This document shows, piece after piece, positions 9,351-18,581 of a stretch of 64,000 nt of DNA. A program made the translations under genes and the position numbers. Location of the stretch: NCBI RefSeq assembly GCF_000002875.2, contig NC_009417.2, positions 1-64,000 of the forward strand, in the 5' to 3' direction. Source of the stretch: Leishmania infantum JPCM5. Its lineage: Eukaryota; Euglenozoa; Kinetoplastea; Trypanosomatida; Trypanosomatidae. How positions within the stretch are numbered: position 1 is the first letter of the stretch; every line of letters begins with the position of its first letter. A model generated the notes under the pieces. That model ran no database searches and had not been told where the DNA came from. It was given only the letters and a program-made list of their open reading frames with translations.

Positions 9351-9966
9351 TAGGACACCTCAGTGCGTGGTATCTCGGTGCTCAGTACACCCCTACTCGC
9401 TCTGTCGGCGCGGGGGAGGGAGTGGGGGGGCGGGGAAGCCAAGCAGCCTTCCCTTCCTGTGCCTGCGAAATGCCGAGCCCACCGCTGGTGATGACAGGGT
9501 GAAGCGCCTGCCGCCTAGGCAGGTGGGTGCGACGTATCACTGCGGATGTCGGTGGTCAGGTCCTGGACGGGGATGCGTCGGAGCGACCGGCGACAGAGAG
9601 CACGCTTGCGCCACCCATGCGACGGGCCGAGGTGCCAGCATGGCTCGAGTGCATCTCACGCGCCCCTCGCACTGCCTACTGGTTGGGGCAGCCTGGGCGT
9701 CACGCCGAGGTGTAGGGACGGGGGGGGGGTGGTGATGGTGGTGCACCCGGGGTGGCGACCGGCATGATGGGGGAGCGGCTATGAGGCGACCCGCGGAGCG
9801 GGGAGGGGTGGGCGCAGCTCGAGACGGAGGCCGTGCTGAGGTGGCTGGGTCGGGGCATTGCTTGCATGCGTGCGTGTCTCGGGCTGCTTCGCGCCAGGCG
9901 ATGGGGCCTGTGGCACGCCGGGGGCCGAGCGGAGCTTGGCTCATGCTGTGTGGCAGCGAATGGGCA
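9351..9966 (-). repeat. Interspersed repeat R1, copy 1 (SIDER-like), inverted relative to the other copies
   Basis: A 616-bp element from TAGGACACCTCAGTGCG to GGCAGCGAATGGGCA. Reverse-complement copies with only scattered differences occur at 37067, 46575 and 49079. It lies 160 bp past the stop of the RNase III-like gene, so within its 3' flank, but in antisense to the polycistron. The G-run at 9720-9729 is ten long, against 9, 8 and 7 in the other copies. No intact frame. Size, spacer location and repetition fit the Leishmania short interspersed degenerate retroposons (SIDER), but I could not verify the 79-nt signature. Confidence 0.8.
9412..9436 (+). other. G-quadruplex motif inside R1 copy 1
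   Basis: Four G-runs (5, 3, 7 and 4 G) with loops of 1, 3 and 1 bases. In the other R1 copies the same motif is on the minus strand, so it would be present in sense RNA there, but C-rich in RNA here. Confidence 0.6.
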
Positions 9967-10125
9967 CATGCTTTTTTTTCCAAAGTCTTCGCAATGCCAG
10001 TGAATGGGACCATAGCATTCACAACCCTCCATCTGCGCTTGTGCGTGCTCCTGCATACGGTCCAGAAAAAGTGCAATAGCGGGAAACACAACGCTCTTAT
10101 AGAGAGAGAACTGTTGCGGCTGTGA

Positions 10126-11688
10126 TCACGCAGCCGGCCCAGTGGCGGCGGCGGCCGCATCGGTGGCGCCAGCGAGAGTCAGCATGTCGTGGAGCACGCC
10201 GCCGATGAACGACCGGCATGCGCTTTCCCGGGCAGTGGTGTAGCGCGTAGAAATGGCGCGGCCGATGAGCTTCAGCTCGCCTGCGGCGCCGGACTGCATT
10301 GTCACCTCGAAGATCCTCTGATGAGGTTTAGCAAAACGGTCGAGGTACTCCGTCAGAGGCTCCCCATTTGTGTCGAAAGGCACGCCATTCCGCGCGTCGG
10401 ACATCTTGTCGTAAAATCGGGGGTCGCGCACCTGCTTTTTGAATTTTGTGCGGCGCACAATGTGGCCGTCCTCTGGCTGGGAAGTCCCGTAGATGTCGGC
10501 GAAGGACGGGGTCGAGGCAACGTCCACCCAGCCGGCAAAGGCTGGTCCGCGTTGGTAGGCAACCCGCTCCTGCGCAGACAGCCAACCGTCCGTCGCTGCT
10601 GTGGAAGATGCCGGCGCCGCAGCCGCCTCGGGCGCAGGTTCAAGCTGTCGAGCTACGAGTTCTTGTGTGCGGCGTCGCCACACATCCACAGCATCCATCA
10701 GGCCAGGGCCACTGGCCAGACTGCTGGGCAACGGCGAACCTCCAGTAAGGGACTCGAGAGTAATATCTCGCGCCTTGGTGCCAGTTGGACTAAATCCTGC
10801 AACAAGAGCAAGCCCATCAGCATCGCCTTCGCGGCTGTTGCCAACGGCAACTCCATGGTTTGGTGGTGGCCTCTCTGATGGCGGAGCTTGAGCTGCGCGC
10901 GTGTACTCAGCGGACTGCTCGGAGTTGCCAGGCAACACGCGAGATCGAGTGGTGTAGTGCACTGATAGACCTTGCACTGCTAGGATCGCCTCTGCCAGAT
11001 TCATTGCCGGGAAGTGCTCAAGTGCGCGGAGCAGCAACCTGGAGGCTTGCCTGGGCACGTTCGACTCATCATCCAGCTGGTACACGTGATCCAGAACGCG
11101 CGTGGCCGCATCTAGTCCCAAACTCTGGTGCACAGCACCGACAAAGTGCGAGAACTTCCATCCAAGCGAACTCTGCCCACAAGGAAGCAGCGCCACCTGG
11201 TACGACGTTCCCGCGACGTCCTGACTCCTGAGCAGCGGCGTTTCCGCCTCCAAGAAATGCAGAGGAGATGCAGCAGACGGGTCACTCGACTCGCAATCGG
11301 CCTCTTCGCGGGTCAGCCCCATCGCGTCGAAGTGCAACTCCTTGGCAAAAAGCCGCAAGGCGAAGTGATTGTGAAGGACAGCGTTAAGCTCGCTTGCAGC
11401 GTTGGTGGTGAGCGTGATGCCGCGTCGGGAGCAGTACTTCAGCACCGCGCCGGACAGGTAACGATCGACAAGAGCATCTCCCAAGGTGGTGAGCTGGTGC
11501 TGGTGCGCATCAAACTGCGTCGTGAAGAGAGGCGAAAAAGGCGCGGCGGGCGTATGAGAAAGGCTACCGGGCGTCTTTTCTGGCAACGCAGGAGCGTACT
11601 CTACGCCGCACTGGCGAAGTGCCTGCAGAAAACACCTGTACGCGGTCGAGTTCACTCGGGTAGCTCGCAGAACGAGGCCTCGCCGCAT
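10126..11688 (-). CDS. Catalytically dead RNase III plus dsRBD protein, mL44-like mitoribosomal candidate
   Basis: Residues 60-205 look like an RNase III domain: TTLGDALVDRYL matches the LGDAVLE signature, and FVGAVHQSLGLDAATRVL matches the (E)AxIGAxYLDxGLEAA helix. The acidic catalytic positions before GAV are Trp and Ser here, so cleavage is unlikely. Residues 452-502 (RIFEVTMQSG to FIGGVLHDM) match a dsRNA-binding domain, leaving a 250-residue variable linker. This dead RNase III plus dsRBD layout is that of mitoribosomal protein mL44. An in-frame ATG 25 codons upstream (11763) lies before the likely splice acceptor at about 11750, so the ATG at 11688 (MRRGLVLRATRVNS, presequence-like) is chosen. 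The alternative is one of the RNase III-like proteins of RNA editing complexes. Confidence 0.78.
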   Translation of the reverse strand: MRRGLVLRATRVNSTAYRCFLQALRQCGVEYAPALPEKTPGSLSHTPAAPFSPLFTTQFDAHQHQLTTLGDALVDRYLSGAVLKYCSRRGITLTTNAASELNAVLHNHFALRLFAKELHFDAMGLTREEADCESSDPSAASPLHFLEAETPLLRSQDVAGTSYQVALLPCGQSSLGWKFSHFVGAVHQSLGLDAATRVLDHVYQLDDESNVPRQASRLLLRALEHFPAMNLAEAILAVQGLSVHYTTRSRVLPGNSEQSAEYTRAAQAPPSERPPPNHGVAVGNSREGDADGLALVAGFSPTGTKARDITLESLTGGSPLPSSLASGPGLMDAVDVWRRRTQELVARQLEPAPEAAAAPASSTAATDGWLSAQERVAYQRGPAFAGWVDVASTPSFADIYGTSQPEDGHIVRRTKFKKQVRDPRFYDKMSDARNGVPFDTNGEPLTEYLDRFAKPHQRIFEVTMQSGAAGELKLIGRAISTRYTTARESACRSFIGGVLHDMLTLAGATDAAAAATGPAA

Positions 11689-11770
11689 GGTGTCGTGTGC
11701 GTCGGTGAGGTGCAGACCGGCGCGAAATCCTACAGGAGCAGGCAATTCTCTCGCGCATCGCAAGCAACGC

Positions 11771-11816
11771 GAAATAGAAAGGGAAGGTAGAGGCAGTGGG
11801 AGGGAGGAGGAGCGGA
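11771..11816 (-). promoter_or_regulatory. Polypyrimidine tract upstream of the RNase III-like gene
   Basis: Nearly pure purine on the plus strand, so a C/T tract on the minus strand. The first AG after it falls at about 11750, between the two candidate ATGs, which favours the inner start at 11688. Confidence 0.5.
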
Positions 11817-12416
11817 AGTTGGTACACCCGCCAGCAGAGACTGCGGGACACCCTCACTGAATCGCAGAGAATTGCACAGGAGTGCTCGTGTGTTTGCGTG
11901 CGTGTGTGGTTCAAGCGACTAAAGTGGATGCAAATGAGAGACAGAGCTGTTGCCAGTCGATACTTCGCTGCCTATCCTGACTAATCTGTTTAAAAAAGGG
12001 TGTTTTCGCTTGCTCCAGCGGGTAGCAACACTCAATTCAGTACAGGCTATCACCACCTCAACTCCCTTCCCCCTCTTTCTCGCAACAATCTATTCGCCAC
12101 TTGTAGGCGTCCTCATTGTCGCCGTATTGCCCTTCTCCGCACGTGTTGTGGCACTTTGTCCTTGACGAGAGCTTGCGGCTCTCTGTATTCAGTGAGTCAC
12201 CTGGGGAACTCGTTAGCGAGAAGTACGCAGGCGTCGGCGCAAGAAAATAAGAAAGCGAAACAAAATCGGCAGTAGGCGACAGAGGAAAAAGAGGGAACGC
12301 CACGCACACACACAAAACTCACTTCCACGTCCACTGCACTGCGGCTACACGCGGGCACAGACAAGAGCAACAGCATACACGATGTGCCGGTCAAGGAAAG
12401 AGAAGGAGCTCTCTAG
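11817..12416. other. Spacer, no gene seen
   Basis: 3' flank of the LisH gene and upstream region of the RNase III-like gene. Contains short TG/AC-rich patches (about 11890, 12305) but no repeat or gene that I can support. Confidence 0.45.
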
Positions 12417-13178
12417 TTACTGCGTGAGACGCTCCACTTCTTCGCAGTGGGCGTATCCATCCATCGTGCCTTCAGCGTCGGAAAAGGGAATGGAGTCCTC
12501 GTACCTGTCCAGTTCGTACTGCACATCCGCATCTTGCGGTTGTGCCACGGCAACGGTCTGTTCCTGTGAGGCCGAGCTAGACGAGGAAGCGACGGGAGAA
12601 GCCGGTGGCTTTGCCGCCGGGATGCTGACCGTGGCCTGCGACGCAGTTGTCACGGCAGTGGCATTCGATGAGCCGACGCCCGGGATCTGTCTCGTCGGCT
12701 CGTACAGCTGAACTAGTCGCTCCAGCAGGGACCCGTCGCCCGGCAATCGTGCCAGATCACCGAGAAGGGCGGAGCGCTCATTGAAAAGAAGATGCAGACT
12801 GCTCTCCACGTCAAGCACACCAGCAGTCTGCTGGAGATGGTAGTGCTGAAGAAAGTCGTGGAGCAGCAGCAGGCATACCTTGGCATGGGTGGTGAGTGTC
12901 AGCGGTCGTATGAAAGGACCAACAGCGGCGTTTTGAAGCTCATCGTCACCGCGAATCAACGCCAGGGCAGTGGCGCGCAGTTGAGCCCGTATCTTTCCAA
13001 GTGCCCCAGATGCCGTTAGCGCGCTCACAAGCGCGTCCTGAAGCTGCAGCAGGGCTGCATTCGATTCGCTCCCTTCCTCAATTTGAGTTGTGTCATCTGG
13101 CCTGAATTCATCCATGCCGTCCTGCAGGCGAAGTACGATAGTAGGCAACGCGTCAGCTGCTTCGTGCACGCGTCGCAT
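12417..13178 (-). CDS. FOP/FOR20-family LisH protein (centriole or basal-body factor), 253 aa
   Basis: Residues 45-80 (LQDALVSALTASGALGKIRAQLRA) follow the N-terminal helix of the FOP/OFD1/FOR20 group, where a short amphipathic helix ends in LGxIxAxxRA. Residues 98-130 form a LisH motif (CLLLLHDFLQHYHLQQTAGVL, then ES). The following helix has LARLPG. The C-terminal 80 residues are Ala/Ser/Thr rich and end in an acidic stretch. In other eukaryotes these proteins sit at centriolar satellites or the distal centriole, dimerise through LisH and are needed for ciliogenesis. A basal-body role in a flagellate is the natural inference. A second ATG at codon 22 is possible. Confidence 0.75.
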   Translation of the reverse strand: MRRVHEAADALPTIVLRLQDGMDEFRPDDTTQIEEGSESNAALLQLQDALVSALTASGALGKIRAQLRATALALIRGDDELQNAAVGPFIRPLTLTTHAKVCLLLLHDFLQHYHLQQTAGVLDVESSLHLLFNERSALLGDLARLPGDGSLLERLVQLYEPTRQIPGVGSSNATAVTTASQATVSIPAAKPPASPVASSSSSASQEQTVAVAQPQDADVQYELDRYEDSIPFSDAEGTMDGYAHCEEVERLTQ

Positions 13179-13700
13179 GCAGAAGGAAGAAATGACAAGG
13201 AGACGAGAAGGACAGAAAAGTGGCGCAGTAAATGAAAACTAGGAGGCAGGGAGGGAGAGAAAGCGACGCGATGCGTGAGAGACGCACGCGCAGTCTCACA
13301 CCAAACCAGCAGTCCATACAGGGAGTGCCACAAAAAAAAGCAAACAACAACAAAGGCGGTTGTCGGTGTTTCCACAGGGCAGGCGGAGGATGGAGAGGGA
13401 GGAAGAGGGTGCTGAGCAACCACTAAAGCGCGGCTCACGCCCGTCCTGCGAATAACTCGCTTCCGTTCAAGCGCTTTAGACGGCATCATGTATTGCGCGT
13501 TGAAACAAACGTGTTATCCCTCTGTTCAGACTTCAGACATACACTTTTTGGGGGGGAGGGGGGAGGAGGGGCTGCGTGCGCTCCCCTACGGAAAGCCAAC
13601 ACGGACAAACAGGCACACGAGATAGGTTAGCTTAAACGTCTGGAAAGGGGGCGGACCTTGGCCGCGATCCGAGGCCGGCAGTGATCTTTCCCCTGGAACA
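13179..13700. other. Spacer with purine tracts and a G-rich run
   Basis: Purine-rich stretches at 13183-13222 and 13240-13264 are candidate polypyrimidine tracts for the LisH gene. A strong G-run lies at 13550-13571. No gene seen. Confidence 0.5.
13550..13571 (+). other. Candidate G-quadruplex in spacer
   Basis: Runs of 8, 6, 2 and 4 G separated by single A's. It lies on the plus strand, opposite the sense strand, in the 3' flank of the WD40 gene. Confidence 0.5.
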
Positions 13701-15011
13701 TTACCAAAAAGTCTCTGCGAAGCGGTAGAATTTGGCGGTGCCGTCGTCGCTTGTGCTCGCGAGGACGGTCGAGGTGGTCACAAGACTGAGGACCATGCGA
13801 CGGTGGCCCATGAGCAACGCTAGCGGCTCCTGCGCCGAGGACCGTCCGTCCCATACGCGGATCTTGCCGTCACTGCACCCGGCGGCGATCAGGTGCGAGT
13901 GAGACCACAAAGCGGGAATGACGCTTTCGCCCACCTCCCATGTCGCACGAGCAGAGAAGTCGGCGACGTTCCACACAATGACGCGGCAGTCACAGCTGGC
14001 CGTCAAGAGGAGCAGAGAGCTCTCGTTGATGGCCAGCGACTCGATGGCCTGCTCGTGCAGGTCCTCGAAGTGCGTCACTACCTTGCCACTTCGTAAGGAG
14101 ATCACATGCAACGTGCCATCTTCGCAGCCCACTACGCACTGGTCGTCGTTCACAAATTGCAGCGCTGTGATGCCAGCACTGTCGGGGCTGAGATCCTTCG
14201 ATATGCAAAGCTCTTGATCCCCGGTTTTGGGGTTGAAAACGGCAACGGTGCCGTCGCTGCTGCCCGTCACCAGCTTCTTGACGTCTGGTGACCAGGCAGT
14301 GCAGGTAACAGCGCCGCGGTGGCCAACAAAGTACATGACGAGAGTGCCCTTGACAGTGTTCCACATCGCGGCTTGCGCGTCGTCGGCGCCGGCGGCGAGG
14401 ATGAGACTGGAGGGGTGCCACAAGAGCGTCATGATCTCGCCGTAGAGATCGCACAGTGTGTGCTTGCGCTCCCATGTCTCTGTCGACCATATAGCGACGC
14501 TGGAATCGAGACTGCCACTGGCCAGCCACTGCCCGTTCGGGGAAAAGGAGAGAAGACTAACCGTGTCGGTGTGCCCCGTGAGAGCGGCCTTGAGCACCGG
14601 CTCCTTGCCAGCGTTGTCCATCTCCAAGACGTACACCTCCTCCCCTTCCCCGCCCACAGCAAAGATGCGCTCATTCTGTGGGTGCACTGCGATGGCATGA
14701 AGAGGCTTTTTCGCCGGCGCCACGAACGTTGCGAAAGCGTCGTCGTGCTCCGGCTCATGGTCGGGGGCCGCGTTGAGATCCTCCACCTCGGCACCCAGAT
14801 GCAGACCCCCACACTCCTCCTCGTTATCTCTGTTTTGCACATCCATCTCGGCATGATTATCGACGATATCAGAGGCATCGTCGCCGTCCTCCTCGGGCAC
14901 GGCAGCCTCGTCCAGAATCTCAATGCCGGGGTCCTCGAGATCGATGAAGGCCTCCTCGGCCTCCTCAAGGTCCTCGACGAGGCCCTCGCGGATCGGAAGG
15001 TGGTAAGGCAT
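13701..15011 (-). CDS. WD40-repeat protein, AAMP/Sqt1-like, 436 aa
   Basis: The first 100 residues are acidic (for example EDLEEAEEAFIDLEDPG). Then come about eight WD40 blades from residue 105 to the end, such as ALTGHTDTVSLLSFSPNG, LASGSLDSSVAIWS, LAAGADDAQAAMWN and LVTGSSDGTVAVFN. An acidic N-terminus followed by a single propeller with GxDD/SxDxTxxVW repeats and no other domain is the layout of AAMP and yeast Sqt1, the dedicated chaperone of ribosomal protein uL16. That function is assigned by architecture and resemblance, not by a diagnostic motif. Cytosolic. The start at 15011 is the first ATG of the frame. Confidence 0.8.
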   Translation of the reverse strand: MPYHLPIREGLVEDLEEAEEAFIDLEDPGIEILDEAAVPEEDGDDASDIVDNHAEMDVQNRDNEEECGGLHLGAEVEDLNAAPDHEPEHDDAFATFVAPAKKPLHAIAVHPQNERIFAVGGEGEEVYVLEMDNAGKEPVLKAALTGHTDTVSLLSFSPNGQWLASGSLDSSVAIWSTETWERKHTLCDLYGEIMTLLWHPSSLILAAGADDAQAAMWNTVKGTLVMYFVGHRGAVTCTAWSPDVKKLVTGSSDGTVAVFNPKTGDQELCISKDLSPDSAGITALQFVNDDQCVVGCEDGTLHVISLRSGKVVTHFEDLHEQAIESLAINESSLLLLTASCDCRVIVWNVADFSARATWEVGESVIPALWSHSHLIAAGCSDGKIRVWDGRSSAQEPLALLMGHRRMVLSLVTTSTVLASTSDDGTAKFYRFAETFW

Positions 15012-15672
15012 GCTGTCTGATACGCACCGCAGACAGGAAGAGAGTTATGGGCACAGGTTCGCGCGCGTGTACAACTCTGCGCAGTGAATGTGGAAAGGGT
15101 AACCAGAAACAGCCAACAGAGCTGTACGCTGCGCTGCGGGTGGCACAGTGCCAAGACAGGAGTGCGAGAGGCAAGCAAAAATGGGATGTGTGAGAGTGTC
15201 GGTCACGACGCGCGGGGTGGTGAACGCAAGTGCGAAGGAGCGATCCGGAGCAGACGAGAGCACGGCGACGCGGTAAGCTCAACGTCCAGCACACGTAATG
15301 CAGAGTGGCAAGGAGCAAGACAGATGCACAGCAAGACATCGGGGCAGTCTCCCAGGGCAGAAGATACTCGTTCTGTCTCGTGTGCACATGTGGAGGCTGA
15401 ACGCAGCGCAATACAACAAATCGCCCTGTGTCCGTTTACCCGGCAAAGGCGTCGAGCGGCGACAGCTGAGAGTGAAAGGTGGTGAAACCAGGTCGCATGA
15501 TTCGCTGCTGTGCTGATGGTATTGTACATAGGTGCCTCCCGCACACAGCTGTCCGTTGGACGTGTAAGTGTATACAAACGCACACTGCTGCGGCTACGCG
15601 CAGTATCGAGCCTAAAGTAAAAAGTGGAGCACACTCCACACGAGCCCCTGCCCCTTCTATACGCAGCGTCAC
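15012..15672. other. Spacer, no gene seen
   Basis: 3' flank of the CEP104 homologue and 5' region of the WD40 gene. Frames on both strands are short and Arg/Ser/Cys rich. No repeat found. Confidence 0.45.
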
Positions 15673-17760
15673 TCAGCGCTTGCTGGCGATGGTCTCGCGA
15701 ATACCGGCGTGAGTGATCTTGGCAAGGTCTTTGTCCCGTACAGCGAGCTGACGACCGCCAACGAGCTTTCCGAGAATCGAAACCGCCAAATCGCGCACCT
15801 CGGGGTTGGGGTGGTTCACCGTGGGGAGAAGTAGTTTGTGGAGCACCTGCTCGGAATGGAAGCCGGCGCTGTCCACGTGTAGGCGACCGTTTTCCACAAG
15901 CAGCTGAAACAAACTCAAGCGCGCGAGCTGCGCCCTCGCATTGCTGAATGGCAGATTTCGCCTCTCCTTGTCTGTTGGCTCCATCAACGCAGCTGACAGG
16001 ATAGAGCTGGACGGGATGGCGGCGGTCTTCACGTACAGTGTCAGGGTCGTGAGCGCCTCATCGCGGATGCGCTGAAGGTTGTCGCTGCATCGCGTGAGGA
16101 GGCGCGGGAGGAGGGCAACGAGAGGCGAGAGAACACCGCCGATGCACTTGGATGTGTCGTCGAGACACATGCGAACAAAAGTGCACGCCGCGAACACCAC
16201 ATTCGGGATCGAGTCCTGAAGGCCGTACGCGTTGAGGTCTAGAAAGCGAAGTAGTGCATCCTCGACAGCCTGCGCAGGAGACGGCAGCATATCCATCTTC
16301 TCGGTCAGCACAATCAAGGCGGCCTCCCGCAACTTGAAGCTTCGCGAAAACAAGCACGCCACTGTGAAGCTGCCGACGGCGGCAATAAGAAACTGGATGT
16401 CGAAGCCAGGATTCGCGAGTGCCACGGAGGCGACCTCTTCGCTCCCAGCGCAGGAGAGAATCGCGTGTGCGACGGCCTTTTCGCGCGGCTCTAGCGTGTC
16501 CACGTTGATTACCTGTGCTTCCTGTTCGTTCGCCTCGATCGCGTCAGGTGCGGGAGACTTCACATTCTCGACAGCTTCATCGGCGTGCGGCGTGCCAGCC
16601 ATGGAGACAGGCGTGGAGGGAAGGCTGACATTATACCGGAGGTGGCTCGCGACACCGGAGACCCACTCGCCACTTCGGGCAGAGGGTGGCGCCGCTGCCG
16701 GAGAAGGCAGAGAGGTCTCTTCGAACAGCTGCTCAACCAGCGTGTTCATGCGAATCTTCAACTTCTGCGCGGTGTCGAAATGCTCGTCAATTATGGCCTG
16801 CACCTTGTCTTGCTCAAGTTCGTAGACCTCCCTGGCCCGGCTATTCAACAGCGCCAGCTTGTCCCGGCACTCGGCGGCGACGTGATAGTCCTCGATCGCC
16901 ACCGCCTCCGCCTTGAGTGAAACCAGCTCCTCGGAGCGACGCAGAAAGAAGTCCTCAAACTCAAGGATACGGACAGAGCGGAAGATCCCGCTCGGCACGG
17001 CGTGAGAGGGCGCCCCGCCGCCGTAGGACAAGCGAGCCTGTTGCGGGGACGTCAAAGAGGCGAGGGGCATGGACTTGCCACCACCCTCGTTCGCATTCGA
17101 CGCGCTTTTCGCGCGCGGGCCGTCGAGCGAGACCAAGGCCGGTGGCGTGCCAGATGACTGCCGCTTCGTCGCTGCCTGCTTTGTCGGCGGCGCAGCCGAG
17201 TTGCGGCGCCGGGGCGGTGTCTCGACTCCAGGCAGCCGATCGGCGTGGAATGCGATCGGCTCGATCAGGTACCCGCTGCACTCCAGAGAGTAGATTCCGA
17301 CCTGATGCCCTGTGTTGTAGGCGTTGATGAAAGGGCGGTCAAAGAGTAGCTTGAGGAAATAGGCCTCTGTTTTGAGGTGGACCGTTTTGCGTTCCTTCGA
17401 CTTGAAGTGCGACTGTTCGTTGCTGTTGAAGTCCACGGAGCCAAGCTTGACAAACCGCACGTTGCGGAACGACGGTGGGTTGTCCCAGTCGTCGCCTTCG
17501 GAGAGCTTCGCAACGCGCACCTCCACTTTCGTCGCGATCTTTGCCTCATGAGAGAGAATGCGAAGCTGCTGCAACCACACGTTACCCTGAAAGCGAATGA
17601 CTAAAGTTTGTGGCGTCTTGCCGTGGCGCGCGCTCTGCCAGCCAGCCGGTATCGGCGATCCAGGCTTTACCTCACCGTTGCATCCGCCCAGCTCTGATAC
17701 AGGATGATGCGGATCCTCGCTGGTGCAAAACAGTACATCGTAGGGAAGAGCGACCGACAT
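15673..17760 (-). CDS. CEP104: CEP104 homologue (axoneme-tip protein), 695 aa
   Basis: Domain order matches CEP104. A jelly-roll domain at 1-165 contains GWQSARHGKTPQTLVIRFQ and IRILSHEAKIATKVE-like strands, like the vertebrate GWRSPRFCQFPQEIVLQ and LLAHQYMISSKIEF. A basic, disordered linker (175-260) precedes a charged helical region (270-345) with the DYHVAAECRDKLALL and FDTAQKLKIRMN repeats typical of the UVR-like coiled coil. A TOG-like helical array follows at about 420-690. CEP104 binds tubulin through its TOG domain, associates with CP110 and EB1, and tracks the ciliary tip. The C-terminal zinc-finger region of the roughly 925-aa human protein is absent; the frame ends naturally after the TOG-like part. 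CP110 or EB1 contacts may therefore differ. Confidence 0.87.
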   Translation of the reverse strand: MSVALPYDVLFCTSEDPHHPVSELGGCNGEVKPGSPIPAGWQSARHGKTPQTLVIRFQGNVWLQQLRILSHEAKIATKVEVRVAKLSEGDDWDNPPSFRNVRFVKLGSVDFNSNEQSHFKSKERKTVHLKTEAYFLKLLFDRPFINAYNTGHQVGIYSLECSGYLIEPIAFHADRLPGVETPPRRRNSAAPPTKQAATKRQSSGTPPALVSLDGPRAKSASNANEGGGKSMPLASLTSPQQARLSYGGGAPSHAVPSGIFRSVRILEFEDFFLRRSEELVSLKAEAVAIEDYHVAAECRDKLALLNSRAREVYELEQDKVQAIIDEHFDTAQKLKIRMNTLVEQLFEETSLPSPAAAPPSARSGEWVSGVASHLRYNVSLPSTPVSMAGTPHADEAVENVKSPAPDAIEANEQEAQVINVDTLEPREKAVAHAILSCAGSEEVASVALANPGFDIQFLIAAVGSFTVACLFSRSFKLREAALIVLTEKMDMLPSPAQAVEDALLRFLDLNAYGLQDSIPNVVFAACTFVRMCLDDTSKCIGGVLSPLVALLPRLLTRCSDNLQRIRDEALTTLTLYVKTAAIPSSSILSAALMEPTDKERRNLPFSNARAQLARLSLFQLLVENGRLHVDSAGFHSEQVLHKLLLPTVNHPNPEVRDLAVSILGKLVGGRQLAVRDKDLAKITHAGIRETIASKR

Positions 17761-18581
17761 GGTGATGTCAATGCCCTTTCAGACAGCTTTCTGTGAAGAT
17801 GAGGGAGGAGCGGACAGAAAAAGAGAGAGGCCAGAAAAAAGATGAGGCGGAAAGAGCGCTTAAAACACAGGAAGCGATCCAATCGCTGCCGTTTGTGCGC
17901 TAGTGAGAGTGCGAGGTTCAACAATTGGTCGTGGTAGCCACAGAGACACGCCAATGACGAGGTGAACACACAGGAGGCTCTATGCATTATGCCTTGAACA
18001 CTCGACAGTGCGGTCATCACACAAGATAATGGTTAAGGGCAGAGTGGGCCGCGAACGGCACGTAACGCGCCGGTACGACGGGCCAGTGGGCCTCTCCGTC
18101 CGCTGGAAGAGCTACCAGGGCACGCCGGAGAGAAAGAGGAATGAGGAAGACCACGACTCACTTTTTTGCTCTTCCTCCTTCACTACCACCACCAACGATG
18201 CAATCTCTTCCAAGCAAATGCACACGCGCTGACGTATGTGTGCGTGTGCGTGTGTGTGTGTGTGTGTGGTGGAAGAGCGGCACTGCTACACCACTCTGAA
18301 ATGCCTGCGTCTCATGTTACGCTCGTGGTTTTTCCATTTTAGGTGACGCACAAATGCAGGCGCAATGCCACGCCACAGCGGCATGCGCGCGTCTCTCCAT
18401 GCCGGCGTCCCCTTTCGGCGCTTCACCCTGGAGTGGACTGCTGCTCTTCCTCAAAGAACACGTGGCGCCTAGACAGCAAAGGGCAACAGGAGAAAAATAA
18501 GAGAATAAAGCATCATCATAGGCCTCCGAATGACACGCATTCACCACCCACCGACACTAAACGAACCACGCGCCAGGCAGT
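17761..18581. other. Spacer with purine tract and TG microsatellite
   Basis: Purine-rich plus strand at 17798-17858 is the likely polypyrimidine tract of CEP104. A TG repeat lies at about 18237-18268. No gene seen. Confidence 0.5.
18237..18268. repeat. TG/CA dinucleotide repeat
   Basis: About ten TG units with a few TGCG interruptions near the left end, in the spacer between CEP104 and the next gene. Confidence 0.8.

Noticed and set aside
9537..10160. 207-aa minus-strand frame over R1 copy 1 and matching frames in the other copies
   Set aside because: Pro/Arg/Ser-rich translation of a GC-rich repeat that is equally open in several frames; no family resemblance.
10189..11231. Plus-strand frames antisense to the RNase III-like gene
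   Set aside because: Shadows of the sense gene; every convincing gene in the window is on the minus strand.
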